Below, piece after piece: positions 34,430 to 44,358 of a stretch of 64,000 bases of DNA. A model generated the notes under the pieces. It did not search any database, had not been told where the DNA came from, and saw nothing but the letters and a program-made list of their open reading frames with translations. How positions within the stretch are numbered: the stretch's first letter is position 1; each line of letters opens with the position of its first letter. Position numbers and translations under genes: made by a program. Origin of the DNA: Solirubrum koreensis (GTDB lineage: Bacteria > Bacteroidota > Bacteroidia > Cytophagales > Hymenobacteraceae); assembly GCF_039541855.1 (NCBI RefSeq), contig NZ_BAABHA010000002.1:1178001-1242000 (forward strand). Direction: 5' to 3'.

Positions 34430-35830
34430 CTAAAACTCCGCGCTGCGTGGAAAACGCGGGAAGGGAATAACGTCCCGAATGTTGGCCATGCCCGTCACGA
34501 ACAGCACCAACCGCTCGAAGCCCAGGCCGAAGCCGGCGTGCGGGGCCGAGCCGAAGCGGCGCAGATCCAGGTACCACCACAGGTCTTCTTCGGGCACGTG
34601 CATTTCCTGCATGCGCTGCTGCAGCTTCTCCAGGTTTTCCTCGCGCTGCGAGCCTCCGATGATTTCGCCGATGCCCGGGAAGAGCACGTCCATGGCGGCT
34701 ACGGTGCGGCCGTCCTCGTCGAGCTTCATGTAGAAGGACTTCACCTCCTTTGGGTAGTTGGTCAGGATAACCGGCTTCTTAAAGTGCTTTTCCACCAGGT
34801 ACCGCTCGTGCTCCGACTGCAAATCGGTGCCCCAGTCCACGGGAAACTCGAACTTCTGCTTGGCCGATTTCAGGATTTCTATCGCCTCGGTGTAAGTCAG
34901 GCGCTGGAAGTCGTTTTCCACCACGAATTGCAGGCGGCCGAGCAGCTCTTTGTCGTAGTGCTCGGTGAGGAACTTCAGATCGTCCTGGCACTTCTCCAGG
35001 GCGTAGCGCACGAGGTACTTTAGAAAGTCCTCGGCCAGGTCCATGTTGTCCTGCAGGTCGAAGAAGGCCATTTCCGGCTCAATCATCCAGAACTCGGCCA
35101 AGTGGCGGGCCGTGTTGCTGTTCTCGGCCCGGAACGTGGGGCCGAAGGTGTACACTTTGCCCAGTGCCATGGCGGCAATTTCGCCTTCCAACTGGCCCGA
35201 TACCGTGAGGTTGGTGGCCTTGCCGAAGAAATCCTGGCTGTAATCCACCTGACCGGCCTCGTTGAGCGGCGGGTTTTGCTCGGGCAGCGTGGTTACGCGG
35301 AACATCTGGCCGGCGCCTTCGGCATCGGAGCCCGTGATGATGGGCGTGTGCACGTAAAAGAAGCCGTTGTCGTTGAAGTACTGGTGTACCGCAAAAGCTA
35401 GTGCATGGCGCAGGCGCAGCACCGCCCCAAAGGTGTTGGTGCGGGGGCGCAGGTGGGCTATTTCTCGCAGGAATTCCAGCGTGTGCCCTTTCTTCTGCAA
35501 TGGGTAGGTGGTGGTATCGGCCGAGCCGTACACCTCAATGTCGGTGGCTTGAATTTCCACCGTCTGGCCCTTGCCCTGCGAGGCCACCAGCGTGCCGCGA
35601 ATGGCCACAGCCGCGCCGTTTTCCACGCCGTCGGCTTTCAGCTTCTCTTCCGGGAAGGTTTCGGCGTTGGCAACTACCTGAATGCTATTAATGGTCGAGC
35701 CGTCGTTTACGGCAATGAACTGCACAAACTTGTTGCCGCGGCGGGTGCGTACCCAGCCTTTTACCAGCACTTCGCGGTCCAGCTCCTGGCTGGCAAGCAG
35801 TGCGGCTACGCTTGATCTTCTGACGGACAT
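34430..35830 (-). CDS. asnS: Asparaginyl-tRNA synthetase
   Basis: The 466-residue class IIb aminoacyl-tRNA synthetase charges tRNA-Asn. The N-terminal OB-fold anticodon domain includes VLVKGWVRTRRGNKFVQF. Motif 2 (FGPTFRAENSNTARHLAEFWMIEPEMAF) and motif 3 (GFGLGFERLVLFVTG) are complete near residues 260 and 440. The ATG at 35830 gives the usual family start; the longer frame adds a non-homologous stretch. A TAnnTTTG box lies 26 bp upstream. The gene is followed by a terminator. Confidence 0.96.
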   Translation of the reverse strand: MSVRRSSVAALLASQELDREVLVKGWVRTRRGNKFVQFIAVNDGSTINSIQVVANAETFPEEKLKADGVENGAAVAIRGTLVASQGKGQTVEIQATDIEVYGSADTTTYPLQKKGHTLEFLREIAHLRPRTNTFGAVLRLRHALAFAVHQYFNDNGFFYVHTPIITGSDAEGAGQMFRVTTLPEQNPPLNEAGQVDYSQDFFGKATNLTVSGQLEGEIAAMALGKVYTFGPTFRAENSNTARHLAEFWMIEPEMAFFDLQDNMDLAEDFLKYLVRYALEKCQDDLKFLTEHYDKELLGRLQFVVENDFQRLTYTEAIEILKSAKQKFEFPVDWGTDLQSEHERYLVEKHFKKPVILTNYPKEVKSFYMKLDEDGRTVAAMDVLFPGIGEIIGGSQREENLEKLQQRMQEMHVPEEDLWWYLDLRRFGSAPHAGFGLGFERLVLFVTGMANIRDVIPFPRFPRSAEF

Positions 35831-35855
35831 TGGCTTACCGATGGGATTGAGCCAG

Positions 35856-35863
35856 CAAAAATA
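35856..35863 (-). promoter_or_regulatory. Putative -7 promoter box of asnS
   Basis: On the minus strand this reads TATTTTTG, fitting TAnnTTTG, 25 bases before the asnS ATG. Confidence 0.45.
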
Positions 35864-35984
35864 GGCGGCCCGGCCCGAGAAATTGCGTACTCGGTTATTG
35901 TTACTGCAGTTGTGTGGGCCTATGGCCTGCAATAGCACTTAATTACGACCAACCTTTCGGCCCCGAACGAAGTACACAAACGGC

Positions 35985-35992
35985 TATCTTTG
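35985..35992 (+). promoter_or_regulatory. Putative -7 promoter box of rpoN
   Basis: TATCTTTG matches TAnnTTTG, 48 bases before the rpoN ATG at 36041. It favours 36041 over the in-frame TTG at 35990, which would overlap this box. Confidence 0.45.
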
Positions 35993-36040
35993 GCCAAAGC
36001 CTCCACCGCTTTTCAGCCGCCGCCGCACGCGTTTTTTGCT

Positions 36041-37618
36041 ATGCAACGACTTGACATGAAACAACTTCTCTCGCAGAAGTTGTCACCCCAACAAATACAA
36101 TTCATCAAGCTCCTCCAAATTCCCACGGCGGAGCTGGAAATGCGCATCAAAGAGGAGCTGGAAATGAATCCGGCCCTGGAAGAAGGCGACGCCGAAGAGG
36201 CCGACATGGCCGATGACGACGCCGACGACGAGTTTGGCGACGATGCCGACGACACAGCCGACGAACCCGTGGAGGGCGAAGAGTACGACAACGAGGAAAA
36301 CATCCTCGATGAGGACTACGAAGAGCCCGCCGAACCCGAAATAGAGCTGCCCAAGGAAGAAACCGCCGAAAGCGCCGAAAATTCGGACGACCTGGACATT
36401 GGCGACTACCTCGACGACGACGAAATAGCCGGCTACAAGATGCAGGGCGACACCGGCGGCGACGAAGAAGAGCGCGACATGCCCCTAGCCGACACCGGCT
36501 CCACGCTCATCGACTCGCTGTTCGAGCAGTTGCGCTTCCTCGACCTCGACGAGCGGCAGGAAGCCATTGGCGCTCAGCTCATTGGCTCCATCGACGCCGA
36601 CGGTTACATCCGCCGCGACCTGTCGGCCATTGCCAACGACCTGGCCTTCTCGCAAAACATTGAAACCACCGAGGAGGAAATAAACCAAGTACTGCGCCTG
36701 ATTCAGACGTTCGACCCGGCTGGCATTGGCGCCCGCGACCTGCGCGAGTGTCTGTTGCTGCAGCTTGACCACCGCCCGCACGACGAGGTTGTGGAAAACG
36801 CTCAGCGCATTCTGGAAGACACCTTCGAGGAGTTTACCAAGAAGCATTACACCCGCATTCAGCAGAAGCTGGATCTGGAAGACGACGAGATTAAGGAAGC
36901 CATCAACCTCATTCTCAAGCTCAACCCTAAGCCTGGCGGCTCCGGCCCCACCGGCGGCGGCCGGGTGCAGTACATCATCCCCGACTTCATTCTGACCAAC
37001 GACAACGGCGAGCTGAGCCTGACCCTGAACGCCCGCAACGCGCCCGACCTGCGCGTGAGCCGCGACTACCAGGAGATGTTTCAGGCCTACGACAAGGGCG
37101 CCAAGAAGGACAAGAAGCTGAAGGAAGCCGTAACCTTCGTGAAGCAGAAGCTGGACGCGGCCAAGTGGTTTATCGACGCCATTAAGCAGCGTCAGAACAC
37201 GCTGTTGCGCACCATGGACTCCATCGTACGCTACCAGCACGAGTTCTTCCTCGACGGCGACGAGAGCAAGCTGCGCCCCATGATTCTGAAGGACATTGCC
37301 CAGGAAATTGGCATGGACATCAGCACCGTGAGCCGGGTGGCCAATTCCAAGGCCGTGCAAACCGAGTTCGGTATTTACCCGCTGAAGTACTTTTTCTCCG
37401 AAGGCATTGCCACCGATTCGGGCGAGGACGCTTCCAGCCGCGAGGTAAAGCACATTCTGAAGGAAATCATCGAAGCTGAGGACAAGCGCCGCCCGCTGTC
37501 CGACGACAAGCTGGAGAAGATGCTCAACACCCGCGGCTACAACATTGCCCGCCGCACCGTGGCCAAGTACCGCGAGCAGCTGAACATTCCCGTAGCCCGC
37601 CTGCGCAAGGAATTGTAA
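36041..37618 (+). CDS. rpoN: RNA polymerase sigma-54 factor
   Basis: The 525-residue sigma-54 binds -24/-12 promoters and needs enhancer-binding AAA+ activators for open-complex formation. Region I is the Gln/Leu-rich start QRLDMKQLLSQKLSPQQIQF, then QIPTAELEMRIKEELEMNPALEE. A long acidic region II follows, then the core-binding domain (FDPAGIGARDLRECLLLQL). The C-terminal RpoN box ARRTVAKYRE is intact. The ATG at 36041 is chosen by family start and promoter position. The acidic linker (about residues 50-150) is long even for this family. A perfect terminator follows. Confidence 0.95.
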   Translation: MQRLDMKQLLSQKLSPQQIQFIKLLQIPTAELEMRIKEELEMNPALEEGDAEEADMADDDADDEFGDDADDTADEPVEGEEYDNEENILDEDYEEPAEPEIELPKEETAESAENSDDLDIGDYLDDDEIAGYKMQGDTGGDEEERDMPLADTGSTLIDSLFEQLRFLDLDERQEAIGAQLIGSIDADGYIRRDLSAIANDLAFSQNIETTEEEINQVLRLIQTFDPAGIGARDLRECLLLQLDHRPHDEVVENAQRILEDTFEEFTKKHYTRIQQKLDLEDDEIKEAINLILKLNPKPGGSGPTGGGRVQYIIPDFILTNDNGELSLTLNARNAPDLRVSRDYQEMFQAYDKGAKKDKKLKEAVTFVKQKLDAAKWFIDAIKQRQNTLLRTMDSIVRYQHEFFLDGDESKLRPMILKDIAQEIGMDISTVSRVANSKAVQTEFGIYPLKYFFSEGIATDSGEDASSREVKHILKEIIEAEDKRRPLSDDKLEKMLNTRGYNIARRTVAKYREQLNIPVARLRKEL

Positions 37619-37631
37619 AGCCACCCATTCA

Positions 37632-37676
37632 AACCGTAACGCCCCGCTTCTTTGGCAGAAGCGGGGCGTTACGGTT
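37632..37676. terminator. Bidirectional terminator with 20-bp perfect stem
   Basis: The arms 37632-37651 and 37657-37676 are perfectly complementary over 20 bp with a 5-base loop. The hairpin sits between convergent rpoN and the T9SS gene at 37692. Confidence 0.82.
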
Positions 37677-37691
37677 TTGGGCTGCTCGGTT

Positions 37692-40583
37692 TTAGCGGCG
37701 CGTTACCCGCTGCGAGCTGGTACGGCCGTCGGTAGTGCGTACCGTAAGCACGTAAGAACCGGAAGCCAAGGTAGGAACGCGCACAGGCAGCTCCAGCTGC
37801 CCGCTGGCTTGGGTGGTAAACACTGTGCGGCCTTGCATATCGGTTAGGCTAATGCGCACGGCCTCGGCGGGAACCTGGCGCAGCTTCACGGTGAAGGAGC
37901 GGTCGAAGGGCACCGGATAGGCACCCACCAGCAGCGGAGCCGTAGAAGAAACGACGGTGGCGTTGGCTACCGTGGAATAGGTGAAGGTGCCGTCGTTATC
38001 GAGCATGCGCAGGCGGTAGGTGTAGCTACCGGGCGCCGCCGTGGCATCCAGATAAGAGTAGTCCAGTCGATTGGCCGACTCGCCGGCCGCCGCAACCGCT
38101 CCGATTTTAGCAAAGGGCTTGCCGGCAGCGGCGCGTTCTATTTCGAAACTGCGGGTATTTTGCTCGGTGGCCGTTTGCCAGTTCAAGGCCACTCCGGCCT
38201 CGGTAGCGCGGGCCCCGAACTTCACCAGTTCCACGGGTAGCGGCAATCGGGTAAGGGCAAATATGTTCGACGTGAACACACCCCGCCCGTGCGAGGCGGC
38301 TACCACCGCTTTGTCGCCGGGGCGGTAGCGGAGCATGCTCACGCGGGTGTTCATGGTTGCGTAAAGCGACGGCTGCCAGTCAGTGGTAGCGCCGGAGAAG
38401 GCATCGGTGCTGTACACGCCCATTTCGGTGGCCAGCAGGGCCCGGGTAGTATTGCGCGGATCGAACAGGGCCCAGCGTACCGGCATGTCGGGCAGGTTGC
38501 CATCCAAGGCAGTCCAGGTAGTGCCGCCGTTGGTGGTTTCCAATACGTTGGTAATACCGTAGTTGCTGTAGGTAACCAGCAAGTGGCTCTCGGTGGCTGG
38601 ATCGATGGCCACGCACGACACCGACGTGCCGGCCGTTCCGGTGCGAATAAGGGTTACCGTGGGCGTTGTCGTGTGGGCGTTATCCACCCGATACACCTTG
38701 CCCGCGTTGGTACCCACGTAAATGCGGTTGTCGGTCAAAGGCGAAACCGTAACGTGCGTTACCCGGCCGGCCCCGGCACCCAAACTGGGGTTGATGGTAG
38801 CGGCGTTGGCTACGCTGGTGGCGGTAGTGGCATTTGTCCAGGCCAGGTACGTGTCGGTGTTATGCGCCGCGTACAGAATATTGGCCCGGCTGTCGTAATC
38901 GAAGGGGTTGATGAACGAGCCGTTAGTGGTCAGATTGAACGTGGTGTATGAAGTCCAGGAGTTGCTGGTACGGCGGTATTGGTTATATACGTAGCTGCTG
39001 AACTGGATATTGCCGTTGTCCTGGTCGATGGCGCAGAAACCACCGTCGCCCCCGGTTACTTCCACCGAAGCACCCAACCCAGCCGTGCTCAGGCGTTGCG
39101 TGCCGTTATCCTGCGCCCCGGCCAGAAAAAAGTTATAGTTGGTGGGGTGCGCCGTAACGGCGTAGAACTGAGTTACATTCAGTCCGTTGTTGCGGTTGGT
39201 GAGGGCAGGAATAGTATTGCCGGCCGTGGTAGTGGAGAAAAAGCCGCCATCGTTACCAAAATAGGCTTTCGAACCCGAACCCGGCTGAAACACAATGGCA
39301 TGCTGATCGGCGTGCACGTTCTGGAAAGTAAACCCACCATACCAATGGGTTACCTGCTGCCAGGATACGGTACTGGCCGTAGCGGCTCCGGCGTTCGAAG
39401 TTTTAAAAATATCAATGCCGCCCACAAACAACGTGTTGGGGTCTGTCGGCGACACGGCAGCTGTTAAATCGTACCAGGCCTGCCCGCGTGTAAAGTCGGT
39501 GCCAACACCGGGGTCGGCATCTACGGGCCGTGGCAACGTTTGCCAGGTAGCCCCTCCATCCATAGAACGGTAGATGTTAAGGAGCGCATTGTTGGTGCCA
39601 GCGAACAGCGCGTACACGCGGTTGGCATCCGAGGGGGCGCAGGCCAGTTCAATGCGGGTAAACCCCGTAGTGGGCAAACCCGAGGTGGCTATATCGTTGA
39701 GCTTGGTCCAGCTGCCCGCATCTCCGGAAGCGGAGCGGTAAATGCCATCGGTTGTGAACAGGCCGGAGCTGGCGTAAACCGTGCCATCGGCGGCTATTTC
39801 GATGTCGGCAACGCGGGAAACCGGTAGTACCCTTACCCAACTTGCCCCGGCATCGGTGCTGCGGTACACGCCGCCCAAACCCGAGCCACGCGTTGCCGCA
39901 TAAACGTTTTTGGTGGTGGGGTGCACCATCACTTTCTGCACGTACTCGAAATTGGCATTGTTGGTACTGGCCAGTTGCGCCCAGGAGTTTCCCCCATCGG
40001 CCGACTTCCAGATACCCATACCCCGGATGGCATCGACATTAAAAAAACCCTCACCGGTGCCGGCGTACATCACCGTGGGGCTGGTGCCCGGCGTGTAGGC
40101 CAGGCTTGACACAGCGAGGGTGCTGAAGAACCGATTAACATTGGTCCACTGAAAGTTAGCCGCCGTAGCATTCGTAATTTTCCAGAGCCCACCACCTGCC
40201 GCACCGGCCCACACCGTGTTGCCGGTGGCGTCATTGGGGTCCACCATCAGCGTACGCAGGCGGCCGGCCACGTTGGATGGCCCGCGCTCCGTCCACACAG
40301 CATAGGCCAGGCTACCGGTGGTGGCGCGCTGCTGAGCCTGCCGGGCCACGTATTCCTCGTTAAACTGATAGGCTGCCAGTAACCGCTCCCGGGGCACGGT
40401 ACCGGTGTTCGGGTCACGGGTAAGCTCCGCGTCCTGCTCCATGGCGAGGTCGGGCTGGTCGGGGCGCTCCTCGGCCGTTTCCAGCTTTGGCGGGTTGGCG
40501 TTTCCGCAGGCTGCAATTACGCTTGCGGCGGCTACCTGCAAAAACAGGTTCGCAATACGGTTCCAGGAGTACGTTTGCTTCAT
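37692..40583 (-). CDS. T9SS-secreted beta-propeller protein, paralogue 1
   Basis: The 963-residue surface or secreted protein has an N-terminal export signal with a lipobox-like IAAC at about residues 23-26, then a pro-segment ending in TGTVPRERLLAAY. A large BNR/sortilin-type propeller follows with repeated GGxTWxxL-like blades and GATG/AGTGEGFFN motifs. A fibronectin-like linker (VALNWQTATEQNTRSFEIER) and a C-terminal T9SS sorting domain ending SGSYVLTVRTTDGRTSSQRVTRR-like complete it. The ATG at 40583 starts the signal. A lipobox together with a T9SS domain is unusual. The substrate is unknown. The paralogue lies 288 bp upstream. Confidence 0.82.
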   Translation of the reverse strand: MKQTYSWNRIANLFLQVAAASVIAACGNANPPKLETAEERPDQPDLAMEQDAELTRDPNTGTVPRERLLAAYQFNEEYVARQAQQRATTGSLAYAVWTERGPSNVAGRLRTLMVDPNDATGNTVWAGAAGGGLWKITNATAANFQWTNVNRFFSTLAVSSLAYTPGTSPTVMYAGTGEGFFNVDAIRGMGIWKSADGGNSWAQLASTNNANFEYVQKVMVHPTTKNVYAATRGSGLGGVYRSTDAGASWVRVLPVSRVADIEIAADGTVYASSGLFTTDGIYRSASGDAGSWTKLNDIATSGLPTTGFTRIELACAPSDANRVYALFAGTNNALLNIYRSMDGGATWQTLPRPVDADPGVGTDFTRGQAWYDLTAAVSPTDPNTLFVGGIDIFKTSNAGAATASTVSWQQVTHWYGGFTFQNVHADQHAIVFQPGSGSKAYFGNDGGFFSTTTAGNTIPALTNRNNGLNVTQFYAVTAHPTNYNFFLAGAQDNGTQRLSTAGLGASVEVTGGDGGFCAIDQDNGNIQFSSYVYNQYRRTSNSWTSYTTFNLTTNGSFINPFDYDSRANILYAAHNTDTYLAWTNATTATSVANAATINPSLGAGAGRVTHVTVSPLTDNRIYVGTNAGKVYRVDNAHTTTPTVTLIRTGTAGTSVSCVAIDPATESHLLVTYSNYGITNVLETTNGGTTWTALDGNLPDMPVRWALFDPRNTTRALLATEMGVYSTDAFSGATTDWQPSLYATMNTRVSMLRYRPGDKAVVAASHGRGVFTSNIFALTRLPLPVELVKFGARATEAGVALNWQTATEQNTRSFEIERAAAGKPFAKIGAVAAAGESANRLDYSYLDATAAPGSYTYRLRMLDNDGTFTYSTVANATVVSSTAPLLVGAYPVPFDRSFTVKLRQVPAEAVRISLTDMQGRTVFTTQASGQLELPVRVPTLASGSYVLTVRTTDGRTSSQRVTRR

Positions 40584-40870
40584 GAAAAAGAACAGGGTAC
40601 AATTCAGCAATTAGTACAAGAATACTACGTAGCTAGCCATATCAACCAGTCAACCCAGCCGATTACCTGAAGATTCAAAATAAATAATAGCTAACTACTA
40701 TTATTTCAACCTAAAGCTCTTTCATGCTGATGCTTACCTGCTTTAACATGTACCCCATTCGTGGTATAGTTATAAGTAACAAGCAGATGATCAGTCTGAA
40801 ACGCACACGGGTTCGGCCGGCACAAAGTACCAACCGAACCCGTGTGTGCTTAGGCCTACTGCCTGAGATG
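40584..40870. other. AT-rich spacer between the two T9SS genes
   Basis: 287 bp with no ORF I can support. It holds an AT-only hairpin (arms 40680-40688 and 40697-40705) and a GC hairpin (arms about 40803-40816 and 40834-40849) just after the upstream paralogue, the latter without a convincing T run. Confidence 0.55.
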
Positions 40871-43519
40871 TTACTTGTGTACCACGCGGCGGGTAGCTGT
40901 TTCGCCGCCACCCGTAACGGTTAGCACATAAGTACCAGCGGCCAGGCTGGCTGGGGTAGCTACGCGCAAAGTGCGGCCGGCAGCTGCCACCGTAGTTGCC
41001 AGCACTTTACGCCCCATCATATCGGTTAGCGTAACCGCGGCGCGGCCCGTTACGGCCCGGCCCAGCTCCACGTTCAACTCGCGGTCGAAGGGGTTGGGGT
41101 AGGCGCTGCTAATGAGCGTCGAAGAAAGCTTGGCAGCCTTGGTATTCGAGGTGATTACCGCCATGATATCGGAGGTAAACAAGCCACGGCCGTGCGTAGC
41201 GGCTACCACCATGCGGTCGGGGGTAATGTGCAGCATGGTCACGCGCACGTTCACCGGGCCGTTATCGGCAGCCGTCCAAACGGTGGTATTGCCGTTGAGC
41301 TGCTCCGTAGAGTACACGCCCATTTCGGTAGCCAGCAGGGCACGGTTCCGGTCAGTCGGGTCAAACAAAGCCCAGCGCACCGGCATGTCGGGCAGGGTGC
41401 CTTCCACACTGGTCCACGTGTCGCCGGCGTTTACCGATTCGAATACGCTGGCGGTGCCGTAGTTGGAGTACGTGACCAGCATGTGGGCTTCGTCGTTGGG
41501 GTCGATGGCAATGCACGACACCGAAGTACCCGTGGAGCCCGAGCGCAGCGTGGTAACAATGGGCGTGGTGGTGCTGGCGCTGTCTACGCGCAGCACGCGG
41601 CCGGCACTGGTACCAATGTACACGCGGTTGCGCACCGTTTTCGATACCATGAAGTGCGTGGGCGTACCCACGCCGGTGCCCAGGCTACGCGGCGTGGCCG
41701 AGGTAGTGCCCGAGGTGTTGGCGTTCAGCCAAGCCACGTAAGTATTAGCGCCGTACGAGGCGTACAGGGTCTTCAGACGGCTGTCGTAGTCGCAGGAGTT
41801 GATGAACTGCCCGATGGTGGAGCTGATATTGAAACTGGTAAACGAGGCGCCGCCGTTAGTCGAGCGGCGGTACTGGTTGTACACGTAGCTGCTAAACTGA
41901 ACGTTCGGGTTGATTTGGTCGATGAAGCAAAAGCCGCCGTCGCCGCCCGTAGCCGTAGTAGTATTGCCTAGGCCAGGCTGCGTAAACCGCTGCGTGCCGT
42001 TGTCCTGCGAACCGGCCAAGAAGTAATTGGCATTGGTCGGGTGCGCGGCCACCGCGTAAAACTGCGTAACATTCAGGCCGCGGTTGATGGCAGCGAAGGT
42101 GGGCGCGTTGCCGCCGTTGGTTTGAGAGGCATTGCGCGAAACGAACACCCCGCCGTCGTTGCCGAAAAACGCGAGGTCGTTGGTGGCCCCGAACACAATG
42201 GCGTGGTGGTCGGCGTGCACGAAGTAAGGCGAGGTGCTGCTTACGTTCCAGGCCGATTCTTTTTCCCAGGTAACGGCCGTGGCTACCGTATCGGCGTTTT
42301 TGGTGCGGTAAATATCCAGGCCACCCACGTACAGCAAGTCGGGGTCGGTGGGCGCAACGGCCGAAATCAGGTTGTACCAAGCCTGACCGTTAGTAAAGTC
42401 AAACGTAGGGTTGGTGGCGGTAGAGCCGGGGCGCTTAATGGCCACCCACGTGTCGCCTTTGTCCGAGGAGCGGTACACGTCGAGCAAGCCGTTGCCGGTG
42501 TTCTGGAAAACGGCGTACACGCGGTTGGCATCGGAAGGAGCACAGGAAATTTCGATGCGGCGGTAGCCCGTGCTGGGCAGGCCCGAAGTAGCCACGTCGT
42601 TCAGTTTAACCCAGCTGCCCAGGTTACCGGTGGTGGAGCGGTACAGGCCATCAGTAGTAAACAAGCCCGCCGATACGAACAGGGTATTGTCGGCCGCCAA
42701 CTCAATGTCGGCAACGCGCGTGCTGGCCAATACCAGCGTCCAGCTGCCGCCGCCGTTTTGGCTGCGGTACAGGCCCTCACGCGTGGCGGCGTACACATCG
42801 TGGGTTACGGGGTGTACCACCATTTTCTGAACGTACTCAAACGCAGGCGTGGCCGTGCTGCGCAGCTGTGCCCAGGTAGCCCCGCCGTTCGACGATTTCC
42901 AGATGCCCGCGCCGCGTGCGGCATCGGCGTTGAAAAATCCTTCGCCGGTACCGCAGTACAGGTTGGTGGTGCCGGGGTCGGCGGCTACAGCCGTTACGGC
43001 TAGGTTGGTGAGGAAGCTGTTTACGCTTTGCCACTGGGGCACAGCCGCCAACGCATTAGTGGTTTTCCAGAGGCCGCCACCGGCAGCTCCGGCCCACAGC
43101 GTGTTACCGGAAGGGTCGTTGGGGTCGAGCAACAACGAGCGGATACGACCGGCTACGTTGTTGGGTCCGCGCTCCGTCCAGGTAGCGGTTGATAAGGCAT
43201 TGCCGGAACGACGGGCCTGGCGTTGCGCCTCGTTGTAAGCGTAAGCTGCCAGTAGCCGCTCCCGGGGCACGGTGCCGGTGCTAGGGTCGCGGGTGAGTTC
43301 CGCGTCCTGCTCCATGGCCAGGTCCGGGCGGTCCGCTTTGTCAATCATCTTTTTGCCCGACTCGTCTCTCTTCACCTTAACCACCTGCACGAGCTTCTCT
43401 CGGGCTTCCGGGGTCATGGTATCCGTTTCGGCGCTACTCATGCGCCATGCCCCGAAACCAGCACTTGTAAGTGCCAGCAGCCCAATCAATGGGCGTTTAA
43501 ACCTTGTAGAAAACTTCAT
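40871..43519 (-). CDS. T9SS-secreted beta-propeller protein, paralogue 2
   Basis: The 882-residue paralogue of the gene at 37692 shares the pro-segment RPDLAMEQDAELTRDP and the motif TVPRERLLAAY, and the propeller blades WTERGPNNVAGRIRSLLLDP and AGTGEGFFN-like GTGEGFFNAD. It lacks the fibronectin-like linker and instead ends with a shorter T9SS domain (ISSAYPNPFDRELNVEL, then AGTYVLTVTGGGETATRRVVHK-like). Its signal peptide is of the ordinary type without a lipobox. The ATG at 43519 is preferred over the TTG at 43525. The pair probably arose by duplication; a role in adhesion or polymer binding is only a guess. Confidence 0.82.
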   Translation of the reverse strand: MKFSTRFKRPLIGLLALTSAGFGAWRMSSAETDTMTPEAREKLVQVVKVKRDESGKKMIDKADRPDLAMEQDAELTRDPSTGTVPRERLLAAYAYNEAQRQARRSGNALSTATWTERGPNNVAGRIRSLLLDPNDPSGNTLWAGAAGGGLWKTTNALAAVPQWQSVNSFLTNLAVTAVAADPGTTNLYCGTGEGFFNADAARGAGIWKSSNGGATWAQLRSTATPAFEYVQKMVVHPVTHDVYAATREGLYRSQNGGGSWTLVLASTRVADIELAADNTLFVSAGLFTTDGLYRSTTGNLGSWVKLNDVATSGLPSTGYRRIEISCAPSDANRVYAVFQNTGNGLLDVYRSSDKGDTWVAIKRPGSTATNPTFDFTNGQAWYNLISAVAPTDPDLLYVGGLDIYRTKNADTVATAVTWEKESAWNVSSTSPYFVHADHHAIVFGATNDLAFFGNDGGVFVSRNASQTNGGNAPTFAAINRGLNVTQFYAVAAHPTNANYFLAGSQDNGTQRFTQPGLGNTTTATGGDGGFCFIDQINPNVQFSSYVYNQYRRSTNGGASFTSFNISSTIGQFINSCDYDSRLKTLYASYGANTYVAWLNANTSGTTSATPRSLGTGVGTPTHFMVSKTVRNRVYIGTSAGRVLRVDSASTTTPIVTTLRSGSTGTSVSCIAIDPNDEAHMLVTYSNYGTASVFESVNAGDTWTSVEGTLPDMPVRWALFDPTDRNRALLATEMGVYSTEQLNGNTTVWTAADNGPVNVRVTMLHITPDRMVVAATHGRGLFTSDIMAVITSNTKAAKLSSTLISSAYPNPFDRELNVELGRAVTGRAAVTLTDMMGRKVLATTVAAAGRTLRVATPASLAAGTYVLTVTGGGETATRRVVHK

Positions 43520-43646
43520 AGACAAGTGAAAATGTGAGGAAACCCGGCAACACGCCTATAAGACATATCGTTCGGCGAACGGATGCAAAAGCGCAGGCTT
43601 AAATATACAATAGACTGTAATTTGGTCCCAACTTAGTTCAATTTTC

Positions 43647-44279
43647 ATGCAGCCACTGCGTTTGCTTGCCCAAGGATTATCGGTGGTTTTGCACCCGCTG
43701 GCCGTTCCTACCTATTTAGTGGCCTTACTGGCCTTTGGGCTTCCGGCAGGTGTACTAGGCCTGGCAGCTTCCGCACGGGGGCCACTGGTTGGGTGGGTGG
43801 CGTTGTTCACATTCGTGTTGCCGGCACTGGGCACCTTGCTGCTGGTGTGGTTAGGTGTGGTAAACTCAGTTGAGCTGGCCGACCGCCGCCAGCGCCCCTT
43901 ACCTCTCACGCTGGCGGGCATGGGCTTCCTCGCCGCAACGCTTGCGGTTCGTTTTACACCTCGTTTTCACCATGCCTTGCTGGTGCAGGTATTGGCTGGC
44001 ATCACGCTCGCCCTGCTCTGCACGTTGCTCATCACCTTTTGGTGGAAAATTAGTGCCCACGCCGTGGGAATGGGCGGCGCAGTGGGCTTGCTGTTGCTTT
44101 TGCAAGAGGAGTTGTTCCCTACCCAAACGGCGGTAGCAGGCTGGGCCGCCGCCGCAACTATGCTGGCACTGGCGGTTGCCTGGGCCCGGTTATGGCTTCG
44201 GGCGCACACGCCGGCTCAGGTGGCAGCCGGTTTCGCACTCGGAATTGGAGCTGCGCTGGCGGGCAAGGCCGTGCTCTGA
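43647..44279 (+). CDS. PAP2-like membrane phosphatase, degenerate motifs
   Basis: The 210-residue membrane protein has six hydrophobic segments. It resembles PAP2-type lipid phosphatases: RRQRPLPL near residue 80, KISAHAVGMGG near residue 135 and RLWLRAHTPAQVAAGFALG near residue 185 correspond to the three acid-phosphatase motifs. The usual PSGH and SRxxxxxHxxxD are changed to SAH and RAHTPxQ, so activity is uncertain. The ATG at 43647 is clear. It is convergent with kmo; a terminator lies between. Confidence 0.72.
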   Translation: MQPLRLLAQGLSVVLHPLAVPTYLVALLAFGLPAGVLGLAASARGPLVGWVALFTFVLPALGTLLLVWLGVVNSVELADRRQRPLPLTLAGMGFLAATLAVRFTPRFHHALLVQVLAGITLALLCTLLITFWWKISAHAVGMGGAVGLLLLLQEELFPTQTAVAGWAAAATMLALAVAWARLWLRAHTPAQVAAGFALGIGAALAGKAVL

Positions 44280-44290
44280 AGTAGGGCACA

Positions 44291-44330
44291 AATAAACCCG
44301 CCGGCGCAGGCGCACCGACGGGTTTATATA
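44291..44330. terminator. Terminator between PAP2-like gene and kmo
   Basis: ATAAACCCG (44292-44300) pairs with CGGGTTTAT (44319-44327) and additional inner pairs form. AT-rich flanks make it usable from both sides of this convergent pair. Confidence 0.65.
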
Positions 44331-44358
44331 CCTTCTGAAATCTGATTAGCCGCGGCTA

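Noticed and set aside
33822..34580. Longer start for the DUF6642 gene (252 residues)
   Set aside because: The extra N-terminal stretch passes through the asnS terminator and 3' end and has no similarity to the family; the ATG at 34361 is a clean start.
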